64,000 nt of DNA from Undibacterium sp. YM2 (GCF_009937975.1 NZ_AP018441.1:1302001-1366000); one strand, 5' to 3'. Shown: positions 44,606-53,815, counted from the stretch's first letter. Notes: a model not told the origin generated them from the letters alone. Translations and numbers: made by a program.

Positions 44606-45367
44606 ATGCACTCACTTGCTCAGACAAATACCATCATTGGTATGCCCCTGGATGTTCCGCGCCAGAATAAGGCGGATGCTTTCAGGCGGCAGCCACCAGT
44701 TTATCCCTGGCCGAACAAGCAGATTCCAGGCTTCAAGGTCAAGCTGGTGAATTCCAGAAATGACCGTGAAACCATCAACATGCTGGTCAATGAACGGTTT
44801 TCCTCGCGTGGTTATGCCCACCCTGAAGCGAGCAAAACCGGAAATATCCTCAGCCTGCAGGCGACCATAGAAAACCGTGTGGTTGGTACGCTCAGTGTGC
44901 AATTTGATGCCGGCGAAGGCCTGCCGCTCGACAAACTGTACCAGTTTGAACTTGATAGCTTGCGCAGGAGAGGTGCAAAGCTATGCCAGTTCACCAAACT
45001 GGCGATAGAAAAAGAAGTCAAATCCCGCAGTGTGCTCGCCTCCTTGTTCCACCTGGCCGAGATTTGGGCATTGCGGGTGCGTCAATACAACTATATCTGT
45101 ATAGAGGTTAATCCCAGGCATGTGGCCTTCTATCAGCGCATGCTGAAATTTACTGTCCTGAGTGATGTCAGGGATAACCAGCAGGTGCAGGCACCATCTG
45201 TCTTGCTGGGCATCGATTTGCATTATGTCGCCAGGATGATAGAGATTTTTGGTGGTAAACCAGAGCTGGCTGATACTGAACGTTCTTTTTATCCTTACCT
45301 GTTTTCCCCTGAAGAGGAAGCCCGTCTGGCTGCCCGCATGCAGGGCATGAGTGAGCAATACGAATGA
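44606..45367 (+). CDS. N-acyl amino acid synthase FeeM-like
   Basis: 253 aa. FeeM-type enzymes are GNAT-fold proteins that join a fatty acyl chain from acyl carrier protein to an amino acid (tyrosine in the original environmental feeA/feeM clones). ATG at 44606 follows GGATAAG; a TTG at 44594 is an alternative. Recognisable segments are RETINMLVNERFSSRGY, then VGTLSVQFDAGEGLPLD (beta sheet strand), ELDSLRRRGAKLCQFTKLAIEKEV, and EVNPRHVAFYQRMLKF near residues 167-182, a GNAT/autoinducer-synthase-like motif. Its stop overlaps the ThiF start by 4 bp (ATGA), so the genes are co-translated. The amino acid and acyl chain used here are unknown. Confidence 0.8.
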   Translation: MHSLAQTNTIIGMPLDVPRQNKADAFRRQPPVYPWPNKQIPGFKVKLVNSRNDRETINMLVNERFSSRGYAHPEASKTGNILSLQATIENRVVGTLSVQFDAGEGLPLDKLYQFELDSLRRRGAKLCQFTKLAIEKEVKSRSVLASLFHLAEIWALRVRQYNYICIEVNPRHVAFYQRMLKFTVLSDVRDNQQVQAPSVLLGIDLHYVARMIEIFGGKPELADTERSFYPYLFSPEEEARLAARMQGMSEQYE

Positions 45368-46290
45368 AACCACTACTAGTGCATCCTGCTCAGCCGGGCC
45401 CATCTTTTGATTACGACCAGGCTTTTTCCCGTAATCTGGGCTGGTTTACCGAGGCAGAGCAGGCACAACTGCGTGGCAAGAAGGCAGCCATCGCTGGCAT
45501 GGGTGGAGTAGGTGGTGCGCATTTACTGACACTGGCCAGACTGGGCATAGGTGCTTTCCATATTGCAGACTTTGACCAGTTTGATTTGCCGAACATGAAC
45601 CGCCAGGCTGGTGCCATGCAATCCACCCTCGGTAGAGACAAGGCGCAAGTCATGCAGGCCATGGCCAGGGATATCAATCCTGAGCTGCAGATAGAAGTTT
45701 TTGCCCAGGGTATAGGGCCAGCCAATATGGATGCCTTTCTGGATGGTGTCGATATCTATATCGACAGCCTGGACTTTTTTGCCTTCGATACCCGCCGCGC
45801 CGTGTTTGCTGCCTGCTATCGCAAAGGCATACCTGCTGTCACCGCTGCCCCCTTGGGCATGGGGACTGCCGTATTGTCCTTCATGCCTGGCAAAATGAGT
45901 TTTGATGATTATTTCCAGATGCAGGGGCAATCAGAATTTGAGCAAGGCATACGCTTTTTAATCGGGCTGGCGCCGGCACGTCTGCATGGCTCTTACTTGG
46001 TTGATCCCAGTCGGGTGCGGCTGGATTTGAAAAAAGGCCCGTCAACGGTCATGGCCTGTCAGTTGTGTGCAGGTGTGGCGGCAACGGAAGCTGCAAAAAT
46101 CCTGCTGGGACGCGGCAAGGTGGTTTGTGCGCCGCGCGGCATCCATTACGACGCTTACCGGCAAGAATTGAAGAAAACCTGGCTGCCCGGTGGCAACCGC
46201 AACCCCTTGCAAAAAATCAAGCTGGCGATTGCCAGACGCATGTTGGGGCAGAAACTGGCAACTGCAGAAAAACAGCATGAGCCCGCTTGA
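45364..46290 (+). CDS. ThiF/E1-like adenylating enzyme
   Basis: 308-aa ThiF/MoeB-family protein. ATP-binding GMGGVG at 45-50, then the fold's conserved Asn-Arg (MNRQAG, Arg80) and ARDINPELQIEVF. IDSLDFFAFDTRRAVFAACYRKGIP contains the substrate-side Asp. Only one CxxC pair (Cys232, Cys235: MACQLCAG) is clear, so a full structural zinc site is uncertain. Such enzymes adenylate carboxylates of small proteins or peptides. In this operon the natural candidate is the carboxylate of the FeeM product. Domain similarity to mycobacterial MoeY, where ThiF and nitroreductase parts are fused, is recognised. It overlaps the next gene by 14 bp. Confidence 0.88.
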   Translation: MKPLLVHPAQPGPSFDYDQAFSRNLGWFTEAEQAQLRGKKAAIAGMGGVGGAHLLTLARLGIGAFHIADFDQFDLPNMNRQAGAMQSTLGRDKAQVMQAMARDINPELQIEVFAQGIGPANMDAFLDGVDIYIDSLDFFAFDTRRAVFAACYRKGIPAVTAAPLGMGTAVLSFMPGKMSFDDYFQMQGQSEFEQGIRFLIGLAPARLHGSYLVDPSRVRLDLKKGPSTVMACQLCAGVAATEAAKILLGRGKVVCAPRGIHYDAYRQELKKTWLPGGNRNPLQKIKLAIARRMLGQKLATAEKQHEPA

Positions 46291-47413
46291 ATACATATTG
46301 GACAAGGCGCGCTGGGCACCCAGTGGTGATAATGTACAGAACTGGCGCTTTGAAGTCGTTTCAGAAGATGTCTTCATCATCCGTGCCTTTGATACCCGCG
46401 ACACAGTGGTCTATGATTTTGATGGCCGCCCCAGCCAGATCGCCCTCGGTGCTCTGCTGGAAAATATCAGCCTGGCAGCCAGCCATCAGCATCGCCAGGC
46501 AGAATTTCTGCGCCTGGATAGTCAGGACAAATCTGGCAATAGCGATGCCATTGCCTACCAGGTCAGGCTTCTGCCTCTGGATATTTGCAGTCCCCATCCC
46601 CTGGTGGAGATGATAGAAAAAAGAAGCGTGCAAAGACGTGCGCTGTCCACAAGGGGTTTGCGGCCCGAACATCAACTGGCGCTGGAACAGGCAGCCGGAG
46701 ACAATTTCAGCATACGCTGGTTTGGTGGCTGGCAACAACGCTGGCAAATGGCGAAATTGTTGTGGCGCAATGCCCAAATACGCCTGACCATGCCAGAAGC
46801 CTTTCCCGTGCATAAAAAAGCCATAGACTGGGGCAAGCAATTCAGTACAGACCGTATACCAGACCAGGCCATAGGCATGGATAAGCTGGGTTTGCTAATC
46901 ATGCGCTGGGCCATGCATAGCTGGCAACGCGTTAGCTGGATGAACCGCTATATGGCAGGTACCTGGTTGCCACGTTTGCAGCTGGATCTGGTGCCCGCAT
47001 TGTTTTGCGCTGCGCATTTCATGATCGTGGCAAAGAAAGAACCACAAACCGCTGAAGACTTCGTCGCTGCAGGCCGCAGCCTGCAACGCTTATGGCTGAC
47101 TGCCACACAACTGGGTATACAATTGCAGCCAGAAATGACGCCACTGATCTTTAGCTGGTATGTCAATGCGGGGCGGCCTTGCAGTGCTGAAGCAGGCATA
47201 CAGAAACAGGTGCAGGCATTGCATCAAGATCTTGCAGCGCGCTGCTACCCGGGAGCTTTGGAAAATACCTGCTTTATGGGGAGAGTGGGTTACGGCAAAC
47301 CAGCGCAAGCACGTTCTTTAAGATTGAAGCTGCAGGATATTTGCCTGCAAGCCAATAATGGAGAAAATGAACAAGGTGACTACCCCATAGTTTGCCAGCA
47401 TACTGCCACGTAA
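46277..47413 (+). CDS. Nitroreductase-fold FMN enzyme (MoeY C-terminal-like)
   Basis: 378 aa. ATG at 46277 is inside the end of the ThiF gene; the longer frame from 46190 is its shadow. N-terminal ILDKARWAPSGDNVQNWRFEVV is the FMN-binding nitroreductase start. The flavoenzyme probably oxidises or reduces an activated small molecule, by analogy with the dehydrogenase partner of azole-forming peptide systems. TATQLGIQLQPEMTP near residue 275 resembles the C-terminal FMN-contacting segment. The pair ThiF plus nitroreductase occurs as separate genes or as one fused protein elsewhere. No redox partner is adjacent. Confidence 0.8.
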   Translation: MSPLEYILDKARWAPSGDNVQNWRFEVVSEDVFIIRAFDTRDTVVYDFDGRPSQIALGALLENISLAASHQHRQAEFLRLDSQDKSGNSDAIAYQVRLLPLDICSPHPLVEMIEKRSVQRRALSTRGLRPEHQLALEQAAGDNFSIRWFGGWQQRWQMAKLLWRNAQIRLTMPEAFPVHKKAIDWGKQFSTDRIPDQAIGMDKLGLLIMRWAMHSWQRVSWMNRYMAGTWLPRLQLDLVPALFCAAHFMIVAKKEPQTAEDFVAAGRSLQRLWLTATQLGIQLQPEMTPLIFSWYVNAGRPCSAEAGIQKQVQALHQDLAARCYPGALENTCFMGRVGYGKPAQARSLRLKLQDICLQANNGENEQGDYPIVCQHTAT

Positions 47414-47463
47414 CACATAGCCTCATGATCATTTCCTCAAGAGGGGAAATGCGATTAAGATGT

Positions 47464-47488
47464 CTTGGGACGCCGGGCAAGGCCCAAG
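47464..47488 (+). terminator. Terminator-like hairpin after the FeeM operon
   Basis: CTTGGG...CCCAAG stem with an inner CCGGGCAAGG loop, about 50 bp past the nitroreductase stop, followed by CTGTAAAAAATTCT. The U run is poor. Confidence 0.35.
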
Positions 47489-47542
47489 CTGTAAAAAATT
47501 CTCCCTGTATGGCAGCACCAATGACTTACTTGTCCATCTTAC

Positions 47543-47567
47543 TGCGCACTTTATGACAAAGTGCGCA
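47543..47567. terminator. Perfect hairpin between convergent genes
   Basis: TGCGCACTTT-ATGAC-AAAGTGCGCA, ten perfect base pairs, 35 bp beyond the Crp-type gene's stop. No U run; probably a structural barrier or bidirectional terminator. Confidence 0.4.
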
Positions 47568-47601
47568 TCATACATATGGATGAACAATCGCTAGCTTATC
47601 G

Positions 47602-48357
47602 CTACAGCACCGTTGCCGGGTCGGCATCTGGAACGGGCGGTAGTAGCCGCAGGTATTCTTTGCGGACGACTTCATAGCATTCACAGACACGAGCTTCCAT
47701 TGCCGCTCTGTCAATGATCTTGATATGACCGCGTCTGCTGGCAATTAATCCGTCCTTTTGCAATTGGCCTATTGTTTGCGTAACGCTTTCGCGCCGCACG
47801 CCTAATAAATTGGAAATCATTTCCTGGGTGATCACGATATCTTCAGAATGCAATCTGTCCATACTCATCAGGAGCCAGCGGCACAATTGCTGATCGAGTA
47901 AATGATGCTGGTTGCACACCGCTGTTTGTGAGGTCTGGCAAATCAGCGCCTGAGTGTATAGAAGAGCATATTGCTGCAACTTGCCGCCCAGGGAAAATTC
48001 TCTTTTCATGACTTTTCTGCTGAGTTTGTATGCCTTGCCTGTGCTTTGCACCTCCGTGCTGGATGGCATGCTATCCCCACCCATGAAGATGGAAATGCCC
48101 ACCATGCCTTCATTTCCGACCAGGGCAACTTCGCTCGACGAACCATCTTCCAGTGCATAGATCAACGAGACGATGCCGGATATGGGGAAATACAGGTAGC
48201 GTACATGGTCACCTGATTCCAGCATAGTCCACTTCAATGGAAGAGGAACTAGTTCCAGATCAGGCAGGATACGCTCGAAATCTGCCTTGGGTAGCGCAGC
48301 TAATATGCTGTTCTGTTTTGGATTTTCAGACCAGACAGCTTTGCTTGTTTTTTTCAT
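47602..48357 (-). CDS. Crp/Fnr-family transcriptional regulator
   Basis: 251 aa. N-terminal cyclic-nucleotide-binding-like domain (about 20-145: LPLKWTMLESGDHVRYLYFPISGIVSLIYALEDGSSSEVALVGNEGMVG) and C-terminal winged helix (about 165-225: ITQEMISNLLGVRRESVTQTIGQLQKDGLI). It lacks the N-terminal cysteine cluster of Fnr, so is not an oxygen sensor of that kind. The domain form is common among Burkholderiales regulators of unknown signal. It is convergent with the FeeM operon and upstream of the condensin hairpin. Confidence 0.9.
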   Translation of the reverse strand: MKKTSKAVWSENPKQNSILAALPKADFERILPDLELVPLPLKWTMLESGDHVRYLYFPISGIVSLIYALEDGSSSEVALVGNEGMVGISIFMGGDSMPSSTEVQSTGKAYKLSRKVMKREFSLGGKLQQYALLYTQALICQTSQTAVCNQHHLLDQQLCRWLLMSMDRLHSEDIVITQEMISNLLGVRRESVTQTIGQLQKDGLIASRRGHIKIIDRAAMEARVCECYEVVRKEYLRLLPPVPDADPATVL

Positions 48358-48568
48358 ATGTTTTTTGAGGTCGCTTGCTTGTTCTACCGCAGGCTTGGGC
48401 AGGCTGTAACATCAAAGCAGTTTACATGGTTTCGCCCGCAGTCTGTGGGTCATTTGGTTTGTGCAAGCGGAAACAACAATAAAGACTATCATCCTGATTT
48501 CACAGCTAATAGTCTCCTCCAGTATTGGCAGTATGTACACAGAAAAAGTGACTACCAGAATAAGCTAT

Positions 48569-48594
48569 CCCCTGATATCAAGCGATATCAGGGG
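48569..48594. repeat. Perfect 11-bp inverted repeat after the condensin operon
   Basis: CCCCTGATATC-AAGC-GATATCAGGGG, ending 8 bp from the stop of the SMC gene. There is no U run on either side, so it may be an mRNA 3'-end stabiliser or a protein site and not a simple terminator. Confidence 0.6.
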
Positions 48595-48601
48595 AAATCC
48601 A

Positions 48602-51430
48602 TTATGTCTTGGCAGTCTTGTTTTTCTCGGTTTTTCTTTGCAATACAAAAATAGGCTGCGCCCATTCCGTATCTTTTTTCTTCTTGCTGGTGATCAGTGT
48701 CAGTTCAGAAGGATCATACACATCCGTGTTATGCGTCAGCGGTGTCGTCATCAGGTACTGAGCATCTGTGTTCTTCAGAAACTCACCCACCAGCTGGATA
48801 TTGCGTATATCCAGATGGGCGAAAGGTTCATCGATGAAGACAAAGCCGCCGGAACCATCGTCAGATTTCAGCAAGCCTATCAGCAAGATCAGTGACTTCA
48901 TGACTTGCTGGCCGCCGGATGCTTCGCCGTCGTTCATGCCTATCGGGCCTTTGCCGTCAAACTTGAAACGTACATGCAAGCCAGCCTGGGCCAGTTGTAT
49001 GTCGTCATTTTCGAGTTTGACCGGATCGGTATGCACTTCTATGCCTGCCAGCTCGCCCAGTTGCTTGATGTTCTTGCTGTAGGACTTGATCGTGAAGCGC
49101 AGCCTGTCCATATAGGCGGCGCGGGCATTCACGGTGGCTTCTATCGCGCGGTTATTTTGGTAGCGACGTTCATCAGTCTCAGCCTGGCGGCCTTGCAGCA
49201 GGGCGTTCAGGCGGGTGTATTGATCGACGACGGTGGAGTCAGTTTCCCAGTCATCGCGCGCAAGGTTATTCGTCAGGCTGCGTATGCGCAATTCTATCTG
49301 GTGGACGTTTTCATGCTCTGCCACCAGTTCCTTGCGGTGCGAGGCACGCTTCCAGTTATGTGGAAGGGTATGCCAGGTGTCGCGCATGGCGCGCAGGGTT
49401 TCGAATTGTTCCTTGCGTTCATCGGCATGTCGCTTTTCTGATGTGCGTAATTGTGCTTCGGCATCGGCAATCGCTGCCTTGGCCTGTTCCCATTTAAGGT
49501 GAGCAACCGAACGTTGCTCCGTAGCGGCTTTCAGCAAAGGCGCAATTTCACCGAGGCGGCCGCCGACTTCCATACGCTGCTGTTTCAGTGGCTGGGTATT
49601 GCGGGTTGCTTCTTCAAATTCGGCATGACGGGCACTCAGTTCTTTTGCTGCATCGACACCTGCCAGACGCGCTTTGAAGGCACTGATTTCACCAGCCAGT
49701 TTGCTGATCTGCATGGTCAGCACATCTTCTTGTGATTGCAGGCGTGGTAAAGACTTCAGCAGGGCTTCAAGACGCTGGGTGCGGCCCGCATTACCAAAGC
49801 GATAGCGTGACACTTCAACGAACAGTGAGCGGCCACCGCGACGTTCGAAATGGTAAGCGTCGGGGGTAATCCACTCCTGGTTTTTCGGCAGCTTCATGCC
49901 CAGCTCGATTGAACCTACCGTGTCTATGCGTTGCAACTGTTCTATCAGCCAGGCAGGAGCCTGACCAGTGAAGTTGACGACAGACAGCAGACTCTGGTCC
50001 TTGACCACAGGCGCACTGATACGGTCAGGCACGATGAAGTGACTATAGCGCTGCTTCTCACCTATGCGGTAAGCGGCAGAGGCGTCAGTCGCCTTGTCCA
50101 GCAAAATCACTGAAGTATAACCGCGCAATACACCTTCGACTGCAGCCTGCCATTTAGGATCAGTGACTTCGACGATCTCCGGCAACATGCAATGCGGGAT
50201 ATTCGCATCCGTCAGCGCCCGGCGCATCTGGCGCACATTCTCAGGGTCAGGCAGGGCAGACTTGCCTTGCAAGGCGGCGATGGTTTCCATTTCGCCAGCG
50301 ATGCGCTGGGTCAGGGCATCACGTTCGAGTTTCTGGCGCGACAGTTCGGCTTCTTTTTTCTCCAGATCGTCAGCGATATTGGCGACATCGGCGTCTGCTT
50401 CAGCAGCCAGTTTTTGCAAACGGGCTTTTTGTTCCAGCAGGCTTTCTTGTGGCTTCAGTTTGCTGTTGATTTGCCCCAGTTTTTCTCGCAGCGACGACTC
50501 TTCTGCTTCCAGTGCAGCTTCTGCCTGCTTGGCATCTGAGACTTGCTGTGCCTGTTGTGCCAGGTGCTGGCGGCGGTCAGACAGGGCCAGGTCTTGCGTC
50601 TTTAAAAAGCGCTTGCTGGCACGTAGTGCCTGGCTGGTGGTGCCTGCTTTTTCCAGGGCTTCATGGTATTGCAGGGTAGGTAGTATCTCTTCCTGCAGAT
50701 CGCGTTTCTCTTTGCTCAAACTTTCATACTGGTGGTAATTGGCAACCCGCAGGCGCAAGCCTTCGAGATTGGTTTTTGCACCTTCCAGCTCGGTTTCAAA
50801 GCGCTGCAACTCGGTTTCTGTATCACGCTGATGGCGCTTCGCATCATCGTATGCATCCAGTACTTCCTTGTCGCCAAAGACCTGGAACACCAGGTCCAGC
50901 AACTGGCGTGGTGCGTATTCACATAGTTTGTCGGTTTCACCCTGTTCCAGTGCCAATACCTTGCCCATGGCATTCGACAAGCCAGCATGTGCCAGACGCT
51001 TGCGATAGCTTTCCACGCCCAGCCAGTCATTGGCTTCCTGTATTTCTTCTATCTCGGTCTTGCCACTACGCATCAGGTATTGGCGCTTCCAGTCACCGCC
51101 ATTTTTTTCTATCTTGCAAAACAGTGTGACCTCATCTTCATACAGGCCAGACATGCGGAAAGGCCGGTTGGATATCTGCGGACCCACCGCGCTGTTATCA
51201 ACCACCGCACGTATCCATGCCGTTTGCTGGCCTGAGTGACGGGCGTAATGTTTGTAGGATCGCCCCATGGAACATTCCAGACCAAACAGGGTGCGCAAGG
51301 CATCGAGCAGCGTGGTTTTACCCGAGCCATTTTGCCCGGCGATAGTAATGATCTTGGCATCGAGAGGGATGTTCTTGATGCGTTGCCAATAATCCCAATG
51401 GACAAGTTCCAGCGATTTGATATGAAACAT
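48602..51430 (-). CDS. mksB: MksB-like SMC ATPase (condensin subunit)
   Basis: 942-aa SMC-type protein with ABC head halves and two long coiled coils. Walker A GQNGSGKT at 32-39, signature ASGGQQ at 837-842, Walker B FVFIDEP at about 863-869 and HLD at 872-874. Coiled coils cover about 190-420 and 560-770, with a hinge-like globular part between (PEIVEVTDPKWQAAVEGVLRGY...). Forms with MksE and MksF a condensin that loops DNA. Starts 5 bp after MksE's stop. MksB-type SMCs are near this length, shorter than SMC/MukB. Its ATPase motifs look intact. Confidence 0.85.
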   Translation of the reverse strand: MFHIKSLELVHWDYWQRIKNIPLDAKIITIAGQNGSGKTTLLDALRTLFGLECSMGRSYKHYARHSGQQTAWIRAVVDNSAVGPQISNRPFRMSGLYEDEVTLFCKIEKNGGDWKRQYLMRSGKTEIEEIQEANDWLGVESYRKRLAHAGLSNAMGKVLALEQGETDKLCEYAPRQLLDLVFQVFGDKEVLDAYDDAKRHQRDTETELQRFETELEGAKTNLEGLRLRVANYHQYESLSKEKRDLQEEILPTLQYHEALEKAGTTSQALRASKRFLKTQDLALSDRRQHLAQQAQQVSDAKQAEAALEAEESSLREKLGQINSKLKPQESLLEQKARLQKLAAEADADVANIADDLEKKEAELSRQKLERDALTQRIAGEMETIAALQGKSALPDPENVRQMRRALTDANIPHCMLPEIVEVTDPKWQAAVEGVLRGYTSVILLDKATDASAAYRIGEKQRYSHFIVPDRISAPVVKDQSLLSVVNFTGQAPAWLIEQLQRIDTVGSIELGMKLPKNQEWITPDAYHFERRGGRSLFVEVSRYRFGNAGRTQRLEALLKSLPRLQSQEDVLTMQISKLAGEISAFKARLAGVDAAKELSARHAEFEEATRNTQPLKQQRMEVGGRLGEIAPLLKAATEQRSVAHLKWEQAKAAIADAEAQLRTSEKRHADERKEQFETLRAMRDTWHTLPHNWKRASHRKELVAEHENVHQIELRIRSLTNNLARDDWETDSTVVDQYTRLNALLQGRQAETDERRYQNNRAIEATVNARAAYMDRLRFTIKSYSKNIKQLGELAGIEVHTDPVKLENDDIQLAQAGLHVRFKFDGKGPIGMNDGEASGGQQVMKSLILLIGLLKSDDGSGGFVFIDEPFAHLDIRNIQLVGEFLKNTDAQYLMTTPLTHNTDVYDPSELTLITSKKKKDTEWAQPIFVLQRKTEKNKTAKT

Positions 51431-51435
51431 GGTGC

Positions 51436-52242
51436 TTATTCTTTTTCGGTATTGGTGTCGGTATTGGTGCCAGGACCGGCGTCCTTATCAGCGTTTGCAC
51501 TTGCCTCGAAGTTGGCAACGGGTGTGACCACGCTTGCTACAGCCGGTTCAGTGACAGAGACAGTTTCAGCCTCTGCTTTTTGGGCCGCAACGGGTGTGAT
51601 GATGGCAGGTGTCCTTGGTACCGGGATCTGGAAAATATCCGACAGCGCGCCGTTGATGATGCGGTCTTTCAGGGTATCGGTATCCATGAGTAAATCCAGC
51701 AGTGGGCCTTCCAAAATCAGGTCTGCCTTGCGTTCGATAAAACCTACGCGCGCCAGCTGGCCCAGGTTCATGTCCATGCGGGTTTTCTTGCCCAGCTTCT
51801 CGCCAAAGTCTGCCAGCAGGGCGCGGTAAGAGATGCCTATCGAGGTATCTTCTGCACGAGGCATGGGCTTGTCTTTGCCAAACATATCATTCTGGTCTTC
51901 TTCTGCCAGTTGATGGGCTTCCTGCCGTTCCCGTTTCGGCAAAATGATTAGTGACCACAAGACCACTAACAGGGCCACACCGTCGCGCGCCAGGCCAAAA
52001 TTATTGTTTTGCCATGTCTCCTTCGTGCCAAATACCTTGGATTCGCTATCGCGTGTCAAAGCCAGGGTCACATAGTCGGCATACACGTTATCGACAAACT
52101 TCATGCCGCAGGCTTTCAGACGGGCGTCTATCTCGGTGCGAAATAATTCATCCGACAAGGCGCGCTTGACCAGCTTGTCTTCACGGCGCAGGGTCTGGTG
52201 CGCCAGCAAGCGGGCGATCAGGATTTGTGCATCTTCAGTCAT
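51436..52242 (-). CDS. mksE: MksE-like condensin subunit
   Basis: 268 aa. In MksBEF complexes this subunit binds the kleisin MksF. The N-terminus (TEDAQILIARLLAHQTLRREDKLVKRALSDELFRTEIDARL) forms helices, then an SWLIILPKRERQ-type central region, and LDLLMDTDTLKDRI. The C-terminal 60 residues are low-complexity, rich in Ala, Thr, Glu and Val, which is unusual for a small partner and probably disordered. It overlaps mksF by 4 bp (ATGA) and sits 5 bp before mksB. Family call is from position and general helical type; sequence resemblance to MukE/MksE is weak. Confidence 0.65.
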   Translation of the reverse strand: MTEDAQILIARLLAHQTLRREDKLVKRALSDELFRTEIDARLKACGMKFVDNVYADYVTLALTRDSESKVFGTKETWQNNNFGLARDGVALLVVLWSLIILPKRERQEAHQLAEEDQNDMFGKDKPMPRAEDTSIGISYRALLADFGEKLGKKTRMDMNLGQLARVGFIERKADLILEGPLLDLLMDTDTLKDRIINGALSDIFQIPVPRTPAIITPVAAQKAEAETVSVTEPAVASVVTPVANFEASANADKDAGPGTNTDTNTEKE

Positions 52243-53633
52243 GGTGTTTCTCTTGTCTGTACAGGTGGTGCAGATGGTACTGATTGTTCAGCAGGTGCAG
52301 TTGACTTCGCTTTGCGAGTCGCCTGGGCAGTAACTGCAGCATCGGGCGCGCTCAGGCTGGCGATAGACATGGCCGCAACGTGTTCATCATGCACCTTTTG
52401 CATTTTGTCTTTGGAATTGAAAACCAGCGGCAGGCGCGCCAATACGCCAGTGGCGCCCTGTAAGGCGGATTCATTGGCATCGCCCAGCAAAGGCAGCATG
52501 GACGCGCGGTAGGATGCAATCGAAAAATTCGACGGCAATAAAAGATCCTGTAATGAGATGGGCTTTTCCGAGGCATCAGCCTCAGTCAGCAAGGCCAGCC
52601 AGTGATCGAGTTCATGCAGGGCATCGCTGTCATCATTGGCAATCGATGGTGCATTTTCACCGGCAGGCAAGGCACCCACAAGCGCAGAGACGCGGTGGCT
52701 CAGCAGTTCACTCTCGGCCACGTCTATCATTTCTGACGGCGTAATGAACATCGGTGTCACCGGTTTTGCCAGTGCATCGTCAGCCAGTGCCGCCAGGTCG
52801 TCTTTTTGCAATAGCCAGGTTTTGATGTCGGTGGTCGATAAGCCAGACTGGCCCAGATGCACGCGCTGGCGCTCAATCTGGTTCAGCGCGCGGGAGAACA
52901 TGCCCTGCATGTTCAGCAGGGCACTCTGGGCACGCCCTATCGCCTGCGCTGCTCTGTGTGTTGCTGCATCGGCACGGCTGTCATTGGTGATCGCATGAAT
53001 AATTTGCGAACCTTTTTCCACCCAGTCACAGGCGGTATGCCATTTTTGCTGGGCTGTGCGTAACTGGAACTCTGAACCGGAGGCTATCGCATCCGAGAAT
53101 TCTTCGGTCAGCTCTATCAGGCGTCCCAGCAAATGATGCAATTGCTCTACCGAGACTCCGCCCACGGCCTGGGCACCAGCAACCTGGGTGAGCATATAGC
53201 TCATCTCAGCCTGGTCATTGTTTTCTTCAACTTGCAGCAAGGATTCGATTGCGGCCAGCACATTACGTGCCGTTGGTGCAATACGGTAGACCGACTGGCT
53301 GGCATCCCAGATCAGCAAGCCGGTAGAGCGCAGGCGTGACAATACCGTCTCCAGAGCATCTGCTTCGAGATAACCGAGTTTGGCATTGATGTCGGCACGG
53401 CTCAGTGAAGGTGTTTCCACATCCGCTGCCAGTTCCCGCAAAACCAGCAGGCGCAGCAATACGCCGTTGAAACCGCCATGAAACAAGGCCGTAAAAGCCT
53501 GTAATACAGGCTGGGCGCGCTTCAGGGGGAATACAGCGGAAACGTCTTCGGGAGTAATACCAGGCTTGAAATAGGTCTGCAGAGCGAGATCGTCTTCGTT
53601 CTGAACCTCAGCGTCATGACTTATATTTTGCAT
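52239..53633 (-). CDS. mksF: MksF-like kleisin
   Basis: 464 aa, first gene of the operon. A winged-helix-like N-terminal section (about 40-125: ALETVLSRLRSTGLLIWDASQSVYRIAPTARNVLAAIESLLQ) and a long helical bundle are in keeping with the MukF/MksF kleisins that bridge SMC heads. The C-terminal 50 residues are a low-complexity Ala/Pro/Thr tail. Its position ahead of mksE and mksB matches the known mksF-mksE-mksB order. No MksG/JetD nuclease gene lies on either side. Confidence 0.65.
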   Translation of the reverse strand: MQNISHDAEVQNEDDLALQTYFKPGITPEDVSAVFPLKRAQPVLQAFTALFHGGFNGVLLRLLVLRELAADVETPSLSRADINAKLGYLEADALETVLSRLRSTGLLIWDASQSVYRIAPTARNVLAAIESLLQVEENNDQAEMSYMLTQVAGAQAVGGVSVEQLHHLLGRLIELTEEFSDAIASGSEFQLRTAQQKWHTACDWVEKGSQIIHAITNDSRADAATHRAAQAIGRAQSALLNMQGMFSRALNQIERQRVHLGQSGLSTTDIKTWLLQKDDLAALADDALAKPVTPMFITPSEMIDVAESELLSHRVSALVGALPAGENAPSIANDDSDALHELDHWLALLTEADASEKPISLQDLLLPSNFSIASYRASMLPLLGDANESALQGATGVLARLPLVFNSKDKMQKVHDEHVAAMSIASLSAPDAAVTAQATRKAKSTAPAEQSVPSAPPVQTRETP

Positions 53634-53815
53634 GCGGGCATTTTAACCGCTTGCAGCCTGCTTGAGTATTGTCAGGATTTTAATTTTTGACAGTGTGCAT
53701 CAAGAAAATGCTGTCGGACATAGTGCCAAAAATCCAGTTTCTTAATGCGAATACAAGTTTTGCTGCAATGGTTTATAAAATATGCCAGATATTGAGTTTT
53801 GTTGTGTTTTTAAAA

